Source: Rikenella microfusus
Lineage (GTDB): Bacteria; Bacteroidota; Bacteroidia; Bacteroidales; Tenuifilaceae
Length of the DNA: 64,000 bases
Assembly: GCA_020722565.1 (NCBI GenBank)
Contig: DYKO01000015.1
Span: 1 to 64,000, forward strand
Reading direction: 5' to 3'
This document shows positions 27,035-37,288 of the stretch, in pieces. Under the pieces are notes generated by a model, which worked only from the letters and a program-made list of their open reading frames with translations, had not been told where the DNA came from and made no database searches. Position 1 is the first letter of the stretch. Every line of letters begins with the position of its first letter. Position numbers and translations under genes: made by a program.

Positions 27035-27513
27035 ATGCGAACCCGCATATTCATATTCCTAGCAATTCTTTTCCTATTCGGCCTTCAGGGATGCATAGAC
27101 AAATGTGACTACGACTGCTTTACTCCCCCGCTGCCCCTTTGGTTCAAGATTGTGGACAGTACAAATGGAAAAAATCTGCTTACTGAAAATTACTATTGCC
27201 GAGACAGCATCAAAATATTCTATATTGACGAAGGTGAGCAAAAATTTGTTAATATTCAATTCGTGGGGACATTTAGGGTTAACGATATTATTGAGACAAA
27301 TATCACCCCACACAGCTCCCAATCGATCAAATAAATACGGCATACCTTTACTTAAATCAGTTTGACACCGACACTATTATGTTTAGAGTTACTAAAAGCA
27401 GCGATGGTTGCTGCACATCGTTTCCACTTGATTCTATTTCAATTAATGGGAAACCCGCTAAGGTTGATCCTACTGATTTTTCTTTCCTTATTGAAAAGCA
27501 GGGGCTAAATTAA
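27035..27513 (+). pseudogene. Small lipoprotein gene interrupted by a one-base frameshift
   Basis: The first frame gives a lipoprotein signal peptide ending FGLQGC (Cys20), continues through WFKIVDSTNGKNLLTE, and stops at 27332-27334. From about 27301 a second frame, one base back, reads on without a stop to TAA at 27511-27513 and yields a sensible continuation (NTAYLYLNQFDTDTIMFRV, then a KSSDGCC segment). The second frame has stops up to 27092-27294, so the switch must lie between 27295 and 27331, most simply a lost T near AATATC at 27299-27304. Restored, the protein would be about 159 residues. Family unknown. A sequencing error cannot be excluded. Confidence 0.7.
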
Positions 27514-28101
27514 CCCCTGTTCGTAAAGGAATATCAACTCGTTTAATATCTTATCTTCACCATACGGATCAAACTTGGTTTTGAGGTTTGATCCAAATAA
27601 ACGTGCAATACCCTGCCAGAATGTAGCCGAAAAACCACCTTTTAACTCTTTGACCAATTCATAGGAGGTTCTTCCTGTTTCCCTGTCAATTAGTTTAATA
27701 AGCATTTTCCCCTGTGAAATGGTTAACTTTGTGAGCTCTTTCTCAAATCGATTTCGAAGCGCTTTCTCGATTGCGTTAATGTACTCCTTTCGCTCCCTAT
27801 CTGTTTTGATCGTTTTTAGGTGCTCGTTCATTTCCAGAAAGTTCTTTTTTGCAATTTGTGCATAGGGATAAGTTTTTTTTAGGTTGTATATCAACCGGTA
27901 GTACTGTCTCATTTCCCGGCGGTTACGAAACTTCCGTTTCCTAATCTTTACTACGTCCTCTATTTTTACATGGGGAATATACTCTCCATCGAGCATTACG
28001 GTGGGAAAAATATTTAAACTATCGGCCATTGCAACTTGCCCAAATATGCAATTAGGCGAAAGTATGATCACGAAAATTGATATGATTAGGATTCTTAGCA
28101 C
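27505..28101 (-). CDS. Exported DUF4294 protein
   Basis: 198 residues with an N-terminal signal peptide (about 1-21). The core, LDGEYIPHVKIEDV through FRNRREMRQYYRLIYNLKKT and WQGIARLFGSNLKTKFDP, is DUF4294, a Bacteroidota family of unknown function. The mature part is basic and mostly helical. Its stop codon overlaps the last bases of the convergent broken lipoprotein gene. A -7 box lies upstream at 28121-28128. Confidence 0.85.
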   Translation of the reverse strand: MLRILIISIFVIILSPNCIFGQVAMADSLNIFPTVMLDGEYIPHVKIEDVVKIRKRKFRNRREMRQYYRLIYNLKKTYPYAQIAKKNFLEMNEHLKTIKTDRERKEYINAIEKALRNRFEKELTKLTISQGKMLIKLIDRETGRTSYELVKELKGGFSATFWQGIARLFGSNLKTKFDPYGEDKILNELIFLYEQGLI

Positions 28102-28120
28102 AACTTTACCGGTTTAAACG

Positions 28121-28128
28121 CAAAAATA
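28121..28128 (-). promoter_or_regulatory. -7 box of the DUF4294 gene
   Basis: TATTTTTG followed by CG on the minus strand, 20 bases before the start codon; no clear -33 partner. Confidence 0.4.
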
Positions 28129-28408
28129 CATCATACTACTAACAATTTTTATGCAACTATGGTCAGTTTTGTTTCATTTTTAGCATTACTTTTCGGATTT
28201 AAGAAACTTAAATACAAAACTTTTGTATTTAGCTAACTACATTAGAGTATAACGCTATCATAACAACTTCATTACAGGTATAAATTAATATGAGTTTCAA
28301 ATTCAAACAGGCATCTAATAATTCTTGCATCGATATCAAAATTAATAATCAAAAAACTATAATCTTTTATATATATGAATCTTACAAATAGCCACAAAGC
28401 TATTGATG
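28129..28408. other. Gene-free stretch upstream of the SusC promoter
   Basis: A+T-rich, no open frame of note. It separates the divergent DUF4294 gene from the beta-glucan locus and may hold binding sites for the locus regulators; no clear motif was found before 28409. Confidence 0.4.
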
Positions 28409-28416
28409 TACTTTTG
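28409..28416 (+). promoter_or_regulatory. -7 box of the SusC gene
   Basis: TACTTTTG fits TAnnTTTG. The ATG of susC lies 142 bases downstream, so a long leader is predicted. No TTG at the standard spacing, which would suit an activated promoter. Confidence 0.45.
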
Positions 28417-28427
28417 TAGGGGTGATT

Positions 28428-28441
28428 CGAAAACGTTTTCG
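28428..28441. promoter_or_regulatory. LacI-type operator before SusC
   Basis: CGAAAACGTTTTCG is a perfect 14-base palindrome centred on CG, the usual form of LacI/CcpA-family operators. It begins 11 bases after the -7 box, so a bound protein would cover the transcription start. A LacI-family gene lies at 61900-62934. Confidence 0.6.
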
Positions 28442-28558
28442 GAACATGAGAAACTTTTGAAATTAATTTGTGAAAGGCAAGTTGATGCCTAATAATTGAA
28501 TTCTGTTAAAAAGTGTTTCATCTTGCACAGCGAAAACAAATCCTAAACCTATGTTTAT

Positions 28559-31500
28559 ATGAAAAAATTCCTTGTTTTAATTATTCTAATCCTTTGGTGC
28601 GGTAGCACGTTCGCTCAGGAGATTACAGTGAGCGGAACCGTTACTGCAAACGACGGTTCTACGCTACCAGGAGTAACTGTCGTGGTAAAGGAAAGCCCCA
28701 CAAAGGGTGTTGTTACAGATGCAAATGGGAAATACACCATTTCTGTATTGCCCAATCAAACACTACGGTTCTCGTTTGTGGGTATGCAAACCCAAGACGT
28801 ACTGGTTAATGGACAAACCACTATTAATGTGGAGATGACCGAATCGTCAGTTCAAATTGAGGAGCTGATTGTGGTAGGTTATGGCGTTCAAAAGAAAAGT
28901 TTAGTATCCTCGTCGGTATCCAAGGTGTCAAGCGAAGACATTGAAAAAGTGGCACCCGTCCGAATCGAACAAGCCCTCCAGGGAAGAACTGCTGGGGTAC
29001 AGGTAATTTCAAACTCAGGACAGCCCGGCGAGGGTTTTACAGTTCGTATCCGAGGTGTTGGGACAAACGGAACCTCTGACCCCCTCTATATTGTTGACGG
29101 AATGCCTGTAGGCGGGATTGATTACCTTAACCCCAACGATATCCAATCAGTTGAAATATTGAAAGATGCATCGGCTTCAGCAATTTATGGAGCACGTGGA
29201 GCTAACGGAGTAGTTCTTATTACCACCAAACAGGGTGAAAAGGGTAAATTCACAGTTAACTACGACTACTCAATGGGCTTCCAAAATGCATGGAAAAAGG
29301 TATCGCTCTTAAATGCTAGGGAATATGCCATTATCATGAATGAGAGCTATGCAAACGATAACAAGCCAATACCTTTTCCCGACATGGCTGCCATTGACTC
29401 TTTAGGAAATGGAACCGACTGGCAAGATGAAATTTTCTACAAAAATGCTCCAACCTACAACCACCAGTTCTCAGTGAGTGGGGGCAATGAAAACTCTACT
29501 TTCATGTCGTCGCTTTCGTACACATATCAAGATGGTATTGTAGCTAAAGGGAATTCCAATTACGAAAGATATACCTATAGGTTAAATTCAACACACAAAA
29601 TTGGTAAGTTCAGCATTGGCAACAGCATTGCCTATAGCAATAAAATAACAAGGGGTATTGAGCCTAACGCTGAATTTGGAGGTCCACTTTCTAAGGCAAT
29701 TAACATGGACCCAATTACTCCTGTTAAAAATCCTGATGGAACCTGGGGCGTTTCAAACTATGCAACTCAGGAAGTAGTAAACCCAGTTGCCTACCTAAGC
29801 GTACTTAACTCAAAGTACGTTGAGAATAAGGTTGTAGGAGGTGTTTGGGGCGAACTGGAAATCATCAAAGGTTTAAAAGCAAAAACCAACTTTAATGTTG
29901 ACTATGCAAATGGTTCAAGCCGGGGTTTTGTGCCATTATATAATCTGGGGGGAAACGTTTACACATCAACCTCAGAAGCAAATGGAACCGTTAATAAATG
30001 GTTCACCTGGCAAAGCGAAAACACACTTACTTATACGAGGACATTTGGGGATCACAACCTTAGCGTTATGGCAGGCATGACTGCCAATAGGTATTACCAC
30101 GAATATATAGGCGGCAAAAAGAACGATTTACTATTTGACGACTTTGAACATGCATGGATAAATAATGGTACCGACGAGGACAGCTATAAGGCCTGGGGGG
30201 GTGCCGATGAACACGCCCTACTTTCATACTTTGGTCGTGTTAATTACGATTTCAAAGGCAATTACGTTTTTGAGGGAGTTCTTAGAGCCGATGGTTCATC
30301 AAACTTTGGTTCAAACAACCATTTTGGATATTTCCCTGCCTTCTCAGCAGGATGGTTGCTCTCAAAAGAAGATTTTATGCAGAGTATTCCAGCCATATCG
30401 TTCCTGAAGCTGCGTGCCGGATGGGGACGTAACGGGAATGAGGCAATTGGTGCATTTAGATATACATCCCTTATTGGTGTAGGTAGCAAGTACACCTTCG
30501 GCACCAATGAGATTATAACTGTTGGTTCAAATCCTACTGCAATATCGAACCCCGACCTGAAATGGGAAACCTCTGAACAAACCAACATTGGTGTTGATTC
30601 ACGTTTTTTCGCCGATAAGCTAACCGTAACAGTTGACCTATACAACAAGCTCACTAAGGACCTCCTTGTTGTTGCACCTATTCCTTCATTTATTGGGAAT
30701 GCTGCACCATACGTAAATGGCGGTTCTGTAAGAAATAGAGGTATTGAGTTTGAACTGGGATACAAGACGCTCGTGAATGGTATTGGGATCAATGCTAATC
30801 TAACAGGTTCTTACAACAAAAATGAAGTAATTAATATTAATAACAGCGAGGGACGAATCTATGGAACATCACTTGCAGTTGGTATGTATAACATTACCAT
30901 GATGGAAGAGGACTATCCAATAGCCTATTTCTGGGGTTATAAAACCGCGGGGGTTTTCCAAAATCAAGAGCAGATTCTCAACTACAAGTCTTCTGACGGA
31001 ACAGTAATTCAACCAAATGCACAACCAGGCGACCTAATTTGGGTTGATAGTAATGATGATGGCAAAATTGACGATAGCGATAGAACCATGATAGGAAATC
31101 CATATCCTGATTTTACACTTGGTTTTAACCTCGGTTTAAACTGGAAGAATTTCGATTTAAGCATGTTCTTGTATGGAGCATTTGGCCAGGAAATATTTAA
31201 TGGAACCAGAAGATACGACCTACCTATGTCGAACTGGAACTCATCCATTCTTGATCGATGGACTGGTGAAGGAACCAGCAATTCGCATCCTAAGGTTACC
31301 ATTAACGACCCCAACCAAAACTACTTTAAGGTATCTGACTTTTATGTTGAAAATGGCTCTTTCCTCCGTTTAAAGAACCTTACCCTTGGCTATACCCTGC
31401 CTACATCGCTTAGCCAAAAAGTTAAGATGCAAAAGCTAAGAATCTTCATAACGGGAACCAATCTCTTAACATTCACTAAGTACTCTGGATTCGATCCTGA

Positions 31501-31594
31501 AATAGGCGCAAGAAGTTCGCTTGATATTGGAATTGACAGAAATATCTATCCACAGGCAAGAACTTTTCTATTTGGTGTAAACCTCAGTTTTTAA
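28559..31594 (+). CDS. SusC/RagA-family TonB-dependent outer-membrane transporter
   Basis: 1011 residues. A signal peptide (1-19) is followed by a carboxypeptidase-regulatory-like domain (about 22-95, VSGTVTANDGSTLPGVTVVV), the plug (about 105-225, including VGYGVQKKS and the IRGVG and LYIVDGMP motifs), and a beta-barrel ending NIYPQARTFLFGVNLSF with terminal aromatic residue. It imports oligosaccharides across the outer membrane with TonB energy, together with the SusD lid encoded five bases or more downstream. Given GH16 and GH3 in the same locus, beta-1,3-glucan fragments are the likely cargo. Confidence 0.97.
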   Translation: MKKFLVLIILILWCGSTFAQEITVSGTVTANDGSTLPGVTVVVKESPTKGVVTDANGKYTISVLPNQTLRFSFVGMQTQDVLVNGQTTINVEMTESSVQIEELIVVGYGVQKKSLVSSSVSKVSSEDIEKVAPVRIEQALQGRTAGVQVISNSGQPGEGFTVRIRGVGTNGTSDPLYIVDGMPVGGIDYLNPNDIQSVEILKDASASAIYGARGANGVVLITTKQGEKGKFTVNYDYSMGFQNAWKKVSLLNAREYAIIMNESYANDNKPIPFPDMAAIDSLGNGTDWQDEIFYKNAPTYNHQFSVSGGNENSTFMSSLSYTYQDGIVAKGNSNYERYTYRLNSTHKIGKFSIGNSIAYSNKITRGIEPNAEFGGPLSKAINMDPITPVKNPDGTWGVSNYATQEVVNPVAYLSVLNSKYVENKVVGGVWGELEIIKGLKAKTNFNVDYANGSSRGFVPLYNLGGNVYTSTSEANGTVNKWFTWQSENTLTYTRTFGDHNLSVMAGMTANRYYHEYIGGKKNDLLFDDFEHAWINNGTDEDSYKAWGGADEHALLSYFGRVNYDFKGNYVFEGVLRADGSSNFGSNNHFGYFPAFSAGWLLSKEDFMQSIPAISFLKLRAGWGRNGNEAIGAFRYTSLIGVGSKYTFGTNEIITVGSNPTAISNPDLKWETSEQTNIGVDSRFFADKLTVTVDLYNKLTKDLLVVAPIPSFIGNAAPYVNGGSVRNRGIEFELGYKTLVNGIGINANLTGSYNKNEVININNSEGRIYGTSLAVGMYNITMMEEDYPIAYFWGYKTAGVFQNQEQILNYKSSDGTVIQPNAQPGDLIWVDSNDDGKIDDSDRTMIGNPYPDFTLGFNLGLNWKNFDLSMFLYGAFGQEIFNGTRRYDLPMSNWNSSILDRWTGEGTSNSHPKVTINDPNQNYFKVSDFYVENGSFLRLKNLTLGYTLPTSLSQKVKMQKLRIFITGTNLLTFTKYSGFDPEIGARSSLDIGIDRNIYPQARTFLFGVNLSF

Positions 31595-31614
31595 TCTAAA
31601 TGATTATAACCAAT

Positions 31615-33198
31615 ATGAGAAATGTTAAAAAAATATCGATAATCCTTTTTCTGGCAATTGGGATTGTTGCCTGCACTAAGGATTTCCTAGATTTGGAACC
31701 TCTAACTGACAGAACGGAAGCAAACTTTTACAAAACAGAAAAAGATGCTTTCGAAGCTCTGGTTTCAATATATGATGTACTCCAATGGCAAACAGGTGGT
31801 GGATATCACCCATGGGACCTCACTTGTAACATTTTATCCGACGATGCCTTTGCTGGTGGTTCAGGCCCTGGTGATCGCCCTGGCCTTGTTCGTATGGGTA
31901 AATTTTCAAACTACTCAAACGATGAAGAACCCCTTGGTCTGTGGAAAGATAGGTACTCAGGCGTTTACAGGGCAAACCTATTCCTTGAAAAGATAGAGGG
32001 CATAGAAGCAATAGAAAGCTCATTAAAAACACGTTTTATTGCTGAAGCTCGCTTTTTAAGAGCATATTTCTACTTCGAACTTGTTCAGTTTTATGGTCAC
32101 ATCCCTCTGATACTTAAACCTTTAAGTCCATCCGAAAATCAGCAAGTTGCTGCCGATCCAGCTGATGTATACGATCAAATTGCAACCGATTTATATTTTG
32201 CTTATCAAAACCTACCCAATAACATTCCTGCTGCAGAAAAGGGAAGGGCCTCAAAATGGGCTGCAGGGGCTCTTTTAGCAAGAGTGTACCTTTACCATAA
32301 AGGCTATGGCAAAGGCGTACTAGGGATTACTAGGGATCTTAATGTTGGTGATAAAATCCTTTCCGAAACCGACATTGAAGGTATAATTGACGATATAGTT
32401 GAAAACAGTGGCCATAACCTGGTGACAAACTTTGCCGACCTTTGGGGCGTTAATAACGAAAATAATATCGAATCGATTTTTGAAATACAGCATACTCAAA
32501 AGGCCGACTGGGGCGATTGGGTTTGGAGAAACGGTACTGAAGGTAACTGGACGGTAGTAATGACAGGTTTTCGCGGTGTTGAAGATCCTATATATGACAT
32601 TGGATGGAGTTTTCAGCCTGTTAGTAAGTCTTTAGCCGATGAATTTGAAACAGGCGATTCACGCTATTCAACTTCAATTCTTGATGCAGCAGCCGAAAAC
32701 TTAGTTTATAAGCCTCAAGATTGCTACCAACACACAGGTTACGCTTTCAAAAAATTTTACCCACGGAAAGCAGATAAACCAGCTACCAACGACCCTCTTA
32801 ACTGGCCATACAATCGTCCGGTTATTCGCTTTGCGGATGTCCTTCTAATGGGTGCAGAACTCTACCTAGATAACAACCTGGCAAAAGCACAAGATTATTA
32901 TAGCCGTGTTCGTAAACGTGCATTTGGCGACAGCCATGTGGCACCAACTCTTACAAATGACCAAAGTGGACTGGATCTAATCTATAAGGAACGCAGGGTT
33001 GAATTTGCAGGTGAAGGTCTTCGTTACTGGGATTTACTCCGAAGAGGACTTAACTATGCTGAAGCAAAAATTAATGCAGCAGCAGGTGCTTCACCACTCG
33101 ACGAAACCTTTAACCCAGCCACATTAGGGTTACTACCTATTCCACAAACCGAAATTACATTATCGGGCAATAATTTAACACAAAATGCAGGTTACTAA
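31615..33198 (+). CDS. SusD/RagB-family surface glycan-binding lipoprotein
   Basis: About 527 residues from the ATG at 31615; an ATG five codons earlier (31600) would add MIITN before a normal signal peptide. The lipobox ends in IVAC (Cys20), followed by TKDFLDLEPLTDRT, a typical SusD start. The TPR-like helical core includes RFIAEARFLRAYFYFELVQFYG, and the C-terminus ERRVEFAGEGLRYWDLLRRG is a family hallmark. It forms the hinged lid of the SusC transporter and binds the polysaccharide at the cell surface. Confidence 0.96.
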   Translation: MRNVKKISIILFLAIGIVACTKDFLDLEPLTDRTEANFYKTEKDAFEALVSIYDVLQWQTGGGYHPWDLTCNILSDDAFAGGSGPGDRPGLVRMGKFSNYSNDEEPLGLWKDRYSGVYRANLFLEKIEGIEAIESSLKTRFIAEARFLRAYFYFELVQFYGHIPLILKPLSPSENQQVAADPADVYDQIATDLYFAYQNLPNNIPAAEKGRASKWAAGALLARVYLYHKGYGKGVLGITRDLNVGDKILSETDIEGIIDDIVENSGHNLVTNFADLWGVNNENNIESIFEIQHTQKADWGDWVWRNGTEGNWTVVMTGFRGVEDPIYDIGWSFQPVSKSLADEFETGDSRYSTSILDAAAENLVYKPQDCYQHTGYAFKKFYPRKADKPATNDPLNWPYNRPVIRFADVLLMGAELYLDNNLAKAQDYYSRVRKRAFGDSHVAPTLTNDQSGLDLIYKERRVEFAGEGLRYWDLLRRGLNYAEAKINAAAGASPLDETFNPATLGLLPIPQTEITLSGNNLTQNAGY

Positions 33199-33210
33199 AC
33201 ATCATCTACT

Positions 33211-34971
33211 ATGAAAAGGAAAAACATACTAATAATCGCTCTTGCTCTAATTGGTTTAACGTGGTACGGATGTGAGCCAATGGAGCCAGATAAACCCTCA
33301 ATTGGGAATGCTCCTACTGAGGATCAATTGGGCTTTCAAATAGTACCGGGCGATGATGCATTCCATTACATTGTGGTAAACACATCGAGTGTGCCTGGTG
33401 TCCCCAACTGGGATCTTGGAAATGGGAACAAATTTGTTGGCGATTCTGCCGTGGCCTACTATCCCAGTGCAGGAACCTATACCATTAAGCTAACACTTTA
33501 CGCTAAAGGAGGTTCAACCACAATCGAAAAAACACATGAGCAAACCGAAACAGATTGGGCTTATTTTGAAAATCCTTTAATTACTGCCCTAACAGGAGGC
33601 ATTGATGCAACCAATGGTAAAACCTGGGTAATCGATAGCCTTAGCAATGCCCACTTAGGTATTGGCCCAGCCGATTCCTACTCTCCTGTATGGTGGGCTG
33701 CTACACCACTTGAAAAATCTGGCCACTACCTTTACGACGACGAATTTAACTTTAACCTTGTTGGCTTCACCTATACCATAAATACCCATGGAGCAACCCA
33801 AGTAAACCACGATGGTAATGCTGATGAAGATGGGATTTCAGGAGGTTACTATACTTCTTCAATTTGGAACGATGCCTACGACATCGACATGAACACCAAC
33901 GATGCAGCCCGTGGACCGTTAACATGGTCAATTAGTGAGGAAAACGGAAAATCCTATATTAAAATTTCAAGCCAGTCAGGTAATATCTCCTACGACGATG
34001 GGAACCCTCGGGTTTACGAAATTCTTGAATGGAACCAAAACTTTTTACATTTACGTACTGTTGGAGGGGCCGCACGATATCATAAGCTGATACCCAAAGG
34101 TTACGTTAAACCGACCATTTCGTACGATCTAGGGGTTACCGCAACGGCTAATGCAAACGAGTACCAATTCACCCTTAATAATCTTGACGTTCCAAGTAAT
34201 TTTAGCATTACAAACATTGTTTACACCTTTGGCGATGGTACTACCTATGAAACAACAAATTCTGCCGAAGCCGTTTTACACACCTACATGCGCAAAGGCA
34301 CTTATGCTGTTACAGTTACTGTTTACGCAAATAATCAGGAATTCACAAAATCAACAACGGTAACCGTTGCTTCCAATCATCCATCGTACCAGGAATACCT
34401 GCTCGATGCCATGGTAATGTACAACGATTTTGGCGAAACCACCCTGGTGCCCATGCAGGTTGATCAGTCCGACGGCGGAGCAACCCTCGAAATTGTAAAT
34501 AACCCTGATAACAGCATGTACCCAAATCGTAGCGCGCACTGTGCATTGTTCACCAAGTATAATGCTCAATGGGCAAATGCCTACACCAAACTACCCGACG
34601 GCTACAGATTCGATCTTACACTGCAACCGGTATTTAAAGTTTTGGTTTATGGTAAAGCAGGCGACATTGTACTGCTGAAACTTGAGAATACCGATCGCGG
34701 GGGTAATGCATGGCAAACCAGTACGCACGACCTTACCTACACCATACAGCGGGATAATAAATGGGAAATTGCAGAATTTAACTTTGCTGGTGTAGGAGCA
34801 GGTTGGGATTGGACCGGCGATATTTATACAAACGACGTGACAACCGACCCCAATTTCAATAAAGATTTTTACAATGTTGTTCGCATAATGGTAAACCCAG
34901 GTGACAATAGCAACACCTTCTCGGTTTATCTTGATGATCTTGCTGGCCCACACGTTGAAGGGCTTAAGTAA
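33211..34971 (+). CDS. PKD-domain surface glycan-binding lipoprotein
   Basis: 586 residues, lipoprotein (WYGC, Cys21). An N-terminal PKD-like domain (about 40-115, AYYPSAGTYTIKLTLYAKGG) is followed by a 170-residue beta-rich region with many aromatic residues, a second PKD domain (about 300-385, GDGTTYETTNSAEAVLHTY) and a C-terminal jelly-roll-like module (about 390-586) ending VYLDDLAG. It occupies the SusE/F position after SusD, so a surface glycan-binding role is expected. The terminal module resembles the region before the sorting domain in the GH16 protein. Confidence 0.82.
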   Translation: MKRKNILIIALALIGLTWYGCEPMEPDKPSIGNAPTEDQLGFQIVPGDDAFHYIVVNTSSVPGVPNWDLGNGNKFVGDSAVAYYPSAGTYTIKLTLYAKGGSTTIEKTHEQTETDWAYFENPLITALTGGIDATNGKTWVIDSLSNAHLGIGPADSYSPVWWAATPLEKSGHYLYDDEFNFNLVGFTYTINTHGATQVNHDGNADEDGISGGYYTSSIWNDAYDIDMNTNDAARGPLTWSISEENGKSYIKISSQSGNISYDDGNPRVYEILEWNQNFLHLRTVGGAARYHKLIPKGYVKPTISYDLGVTATANANEYQFTLNNLDVPSNFSITNIVYTFGDGTTYETTNSAEAVLHTYMRKGTYAVTVTVYANNQEFTKSTTVTVASNHPSYQEYLLDAMVMYNDFGETTLVPMQVDQSDGGATLEIVNNPDNSMYPNRSAHCALFTKYNAQWANAYTKLPDGYRFDLTLQPVFKVLVYGKAGDIVLLKLENTDRGGNAWQTSTHDLTYTIQRDNKWEIAEFNFAGVGAGWDWTGDIYTNDVTTDPNFNKDFYNVVRIMVNPGDNSNTFSVYLDDLAGPHVEGLK

Positions 34972-34984
34972 ATCGATAATTAAC

Positions 34985-35009
34985 AGGGTAGCCTTTAATA
35001 CGCTACCCT
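34985..35009 (+). other. Intra-operon hairpin
   Basis: AGGGTAGC and GCTACCCT form an 8-bp stem around a 9-base loop between the binding-protein gene and GH3. The following sequence has only a short T-run, so it may act as a partial terminator or an mRNA-stabilising stem that lowers GH3 expression relative to SusCD. Confidence 0.55.
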
Positions 35010-35034
35010 ATTTAAATCATTAAAATGAATTCTA

Positions 35035-37278
35035 ATGAAATTGAAAATAATAGCAGCAATCCTTTTATTCGCTTCCTGGTCATGCGTAAACAAAAAAACG
35101 GCTATAGTTGAGTCAAGTAGCAAACTAGGAAACGATCTAGTAATTGAACAAAAAGTTGACTCTGTCCTTAAGCTTATGACCATCGATGAAAAGATAGGTC
35201 AGCTAAACCAGCTTACTGGGAATGGAGAGGTTACCGGACCTGTAAGTTTTGCAAACGAGTACCAAGAAGCAATAAGAAGAGGCGAGGTGGGCAGCATGCT
35301 CAACGTAAATGGAGCATCGTACACCTACAAAGTTCAAAAGATAGCTGTAGAAGAGAGCAGGCTTGGGATCCCACTAATTTTTGGTTATGACGTTATACAC
35401 GGCTATAAAACAATTTTCCCAATCCCTCTAGGCGATGCCGCATCATGGGATTTAGAATCCATAGAGAAATCGGCACGTATTGCAGCTATAGAGGCTTCTG
35501 CTGCTGGTCAACATTGGACATTTGCACCAATGGTAGACATTGCTCGTGACCCACGCTGGGGGCGCGTAATGGAAGGGGCAGGCGAAGATCCCTATTACGG
35601 CTCACAAGTAGCAATTGCACGAGTTAAAGGATTCCAAGGAAACTCATTGGCCGACCCAAACACCATTGTTGCCTGCGCCAAACACTTTGTTGCCTATGGT
35701 GCTGCTATGGGGGGTAGGGACTACAACACTGTCGATATCTCTGACCGAACCCTGCACGAGGTATATTTGCCACCATTTAAAGCCGCCGTTGATGCTGGCG
35801 TGGGAACATTCATGTCATCATTTAATGAACTGAACGGAATTCCGGTTACAGGCAATAAGGGAATGGTTAAAGAAATTTTGAAAGAGAAATGGCATTTTAA
35901 CGGATTCATAGTATCGGATTGGGGTTCTATTCGTGAAATGTTAGTTCATGGTATTGCTACAAATGAGTACGAGTCAGCTGAGTTGGCCATGAATGCGGGT
36001 ATCGACATGGACATGGAAGGACACATCTATATCAATCAGCTAAAAAAGTTACTTGCCGATGGCAAGATAACCGAAAAGCAGATTGATGATGCCGTACGCC
36101 GAATCCTACGTATAAAGTTTATGCTTGGGCTCTTCGACGATCCATACAGGTACTGCGATACCGCCCGTGAAAAAGAACTGCTTTTAAATCCACGTCACCT
36201 TGAAATTGCCCGCGAGGTTTCGCGCAAATCAATGGTGCTCCTCAAAAACAACAATGTCCTTCCGTTTAGCAAAAATGTTAAATCGATAGCAGTTATTGGC
36301 CCTTTGGCCGATAATCAGGATGACATAATAGGAACATGGTCGGCACGTGGCGAGGGAAAAGATGCCATTTCAGTACTTACCGGAATCAAACAAAAAGTTC
36401 CTACAGCCAGGATTAACTATGCTAAGGGCTGCGAAATTACAGATGAATCAAAAGTTGGTTTTGCTAAAGCAATTGCCGCTGCAAAAAATGCAGATGTAGT
36501 ATTGGTAGTGGTGGGCGAAGCCGCCATGATGTCGGGCGAAGCGCTTAGCCGTGCATTCCTTGACCTGCCAGGGGTTCAAAAGGATTTGGTACTTGAAATC
36601 AACAAGTTAAATAAACCCATGGTTGTTGTTCTTATGAATGGCCATCCGTTAACCATTGAGTGGATGGATAAATCCGTTCCGGCAATACTTGAGGCATGGC
36701 TGCCAGGCACTATGGGAGGCCCAGCTGTTGCCGATATTCTCTTTGGCGACTATAACCCCTCCGGAAAACTTCCCATAACCTTCCCCCGAAACGTGGGACA
36801 AATCCCCTTGTTCTACTATCACAAAAACACCGGAAGACCAAGGGTTGAGGCTGAACGCTACACATCAAAATATATCGACAGCCCCAATACTCCGTTATAC
36901 CCATTCGGTTATGGCTTAAGCTACACCACCTTTGAATACAGCAATTTTAACATTAGTGCCAATGAAATTGGCATGAAGGATACTTTAAAAGTATGGGTTG
37001 ATATTACCAATACCGGCAAATACGATGGTGAAGAGGTTGTTCAGCTATACATCCGCGATTTAGACGGGTCAGTTACACGACCCGTTAAAGAACTCAAAGC
37101 GTTTAAAAAAGTATTCATTAAATCTGGCGAGAAAGTTAAAACTGAGTTTACCCTTACCGCAAACGACCTGGCTTTTTATACACGCACCATGGAATTTAAG
37201 GCTGAGCCTGGCGATTTCAAGGTGTTTGTAGGTGGCAACAGCCACGACTTGCAAGAGTTGAGTTTTAGGTTAAAGTAA
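35035..37278 (+). CDS. GH3 beta-glucosidase, lipoprotein
   Basis: 747 residues. The signal ends in SWSC (Cys17). The TIM-barrel half includes GYDVIHGYKTIFPIPLG, FAPMVDIARDPRWGRVMEG and CAKHFVAYGA, with the nucleophile in FIVSDWG (Asp295). The second alpha/beta sandwich (about 395-600) and a fibronectin-III-like C-terminus (about 650-740) follow, as in BglX. It would release glucose from beta-linked glucan oligosaccharides in the periplasm or at the surface, after the GH16 endo-enzyme. A long hairpin follows. Confidence 0.95.
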   Translation: MKLKIIAAILLFASWSCVNKKTAIVESSSKLGNDLVIEQKVDSVLKLMTIDEKIGQLNQLTGNGEVTGPVSFANEYQEAIRRGEVGSMLNVNGASYTYKVQKIAVEESRLGIPLIFGYDVIHGYKTIFPIPLGDAASWDLESIEKSARIAAIEASAAGQHWTFAPMVDIARDPRWGRVMEGAGEDPYYGSQVAIARVKGFQGNSLADPNTIVACAKHFVAYGAAMGGRDYNTVDISDRTLHEVYLPPFKAAVDAGVGTFMSSFNELNGIPVTGNKGMVKEILKEKWHFNGFIVSDWGSIREMLVHGIATNEYESAELAMNAGIDMDMEGHIYINQLKKLLADGKITEKQIDDAVRRILRIKFMLGLFDDPYRYCDTAREKELLLNPRHLEIAREVSRKSMVLLKNNNVLPFSKNVKSIAVIGPLADNQDDIIGTWSARGEGKDAISVLTGIKQKVPTARINYAKGCEITDESKVGFAKAIAAAKNADVVLVVVGEAAMMSGEALSRAFLDLPGVQKDLVLEINKLNKPMVVVLMNGHPLTIEWMDKSVPAILEAWLPGTMGGPAVADILFGDYNPSGKLPITFPRNVGQIPLFYYHKNTGRPRVEAERYTSKYIDSPNTPLYPFGYGLSYTTFEYSNFNISANEIGMKDTLKVWVDITNTGKYDGEEVVQLYIRDLDGSVTRPVKELKAFKKVFIKSGEKVKTEFTLTANDLAFYTRTMEFKAEPGDFKVFVGGNSHDLQELSFRLK

Positions 37279-37288
37279 TCGCTGGTTT

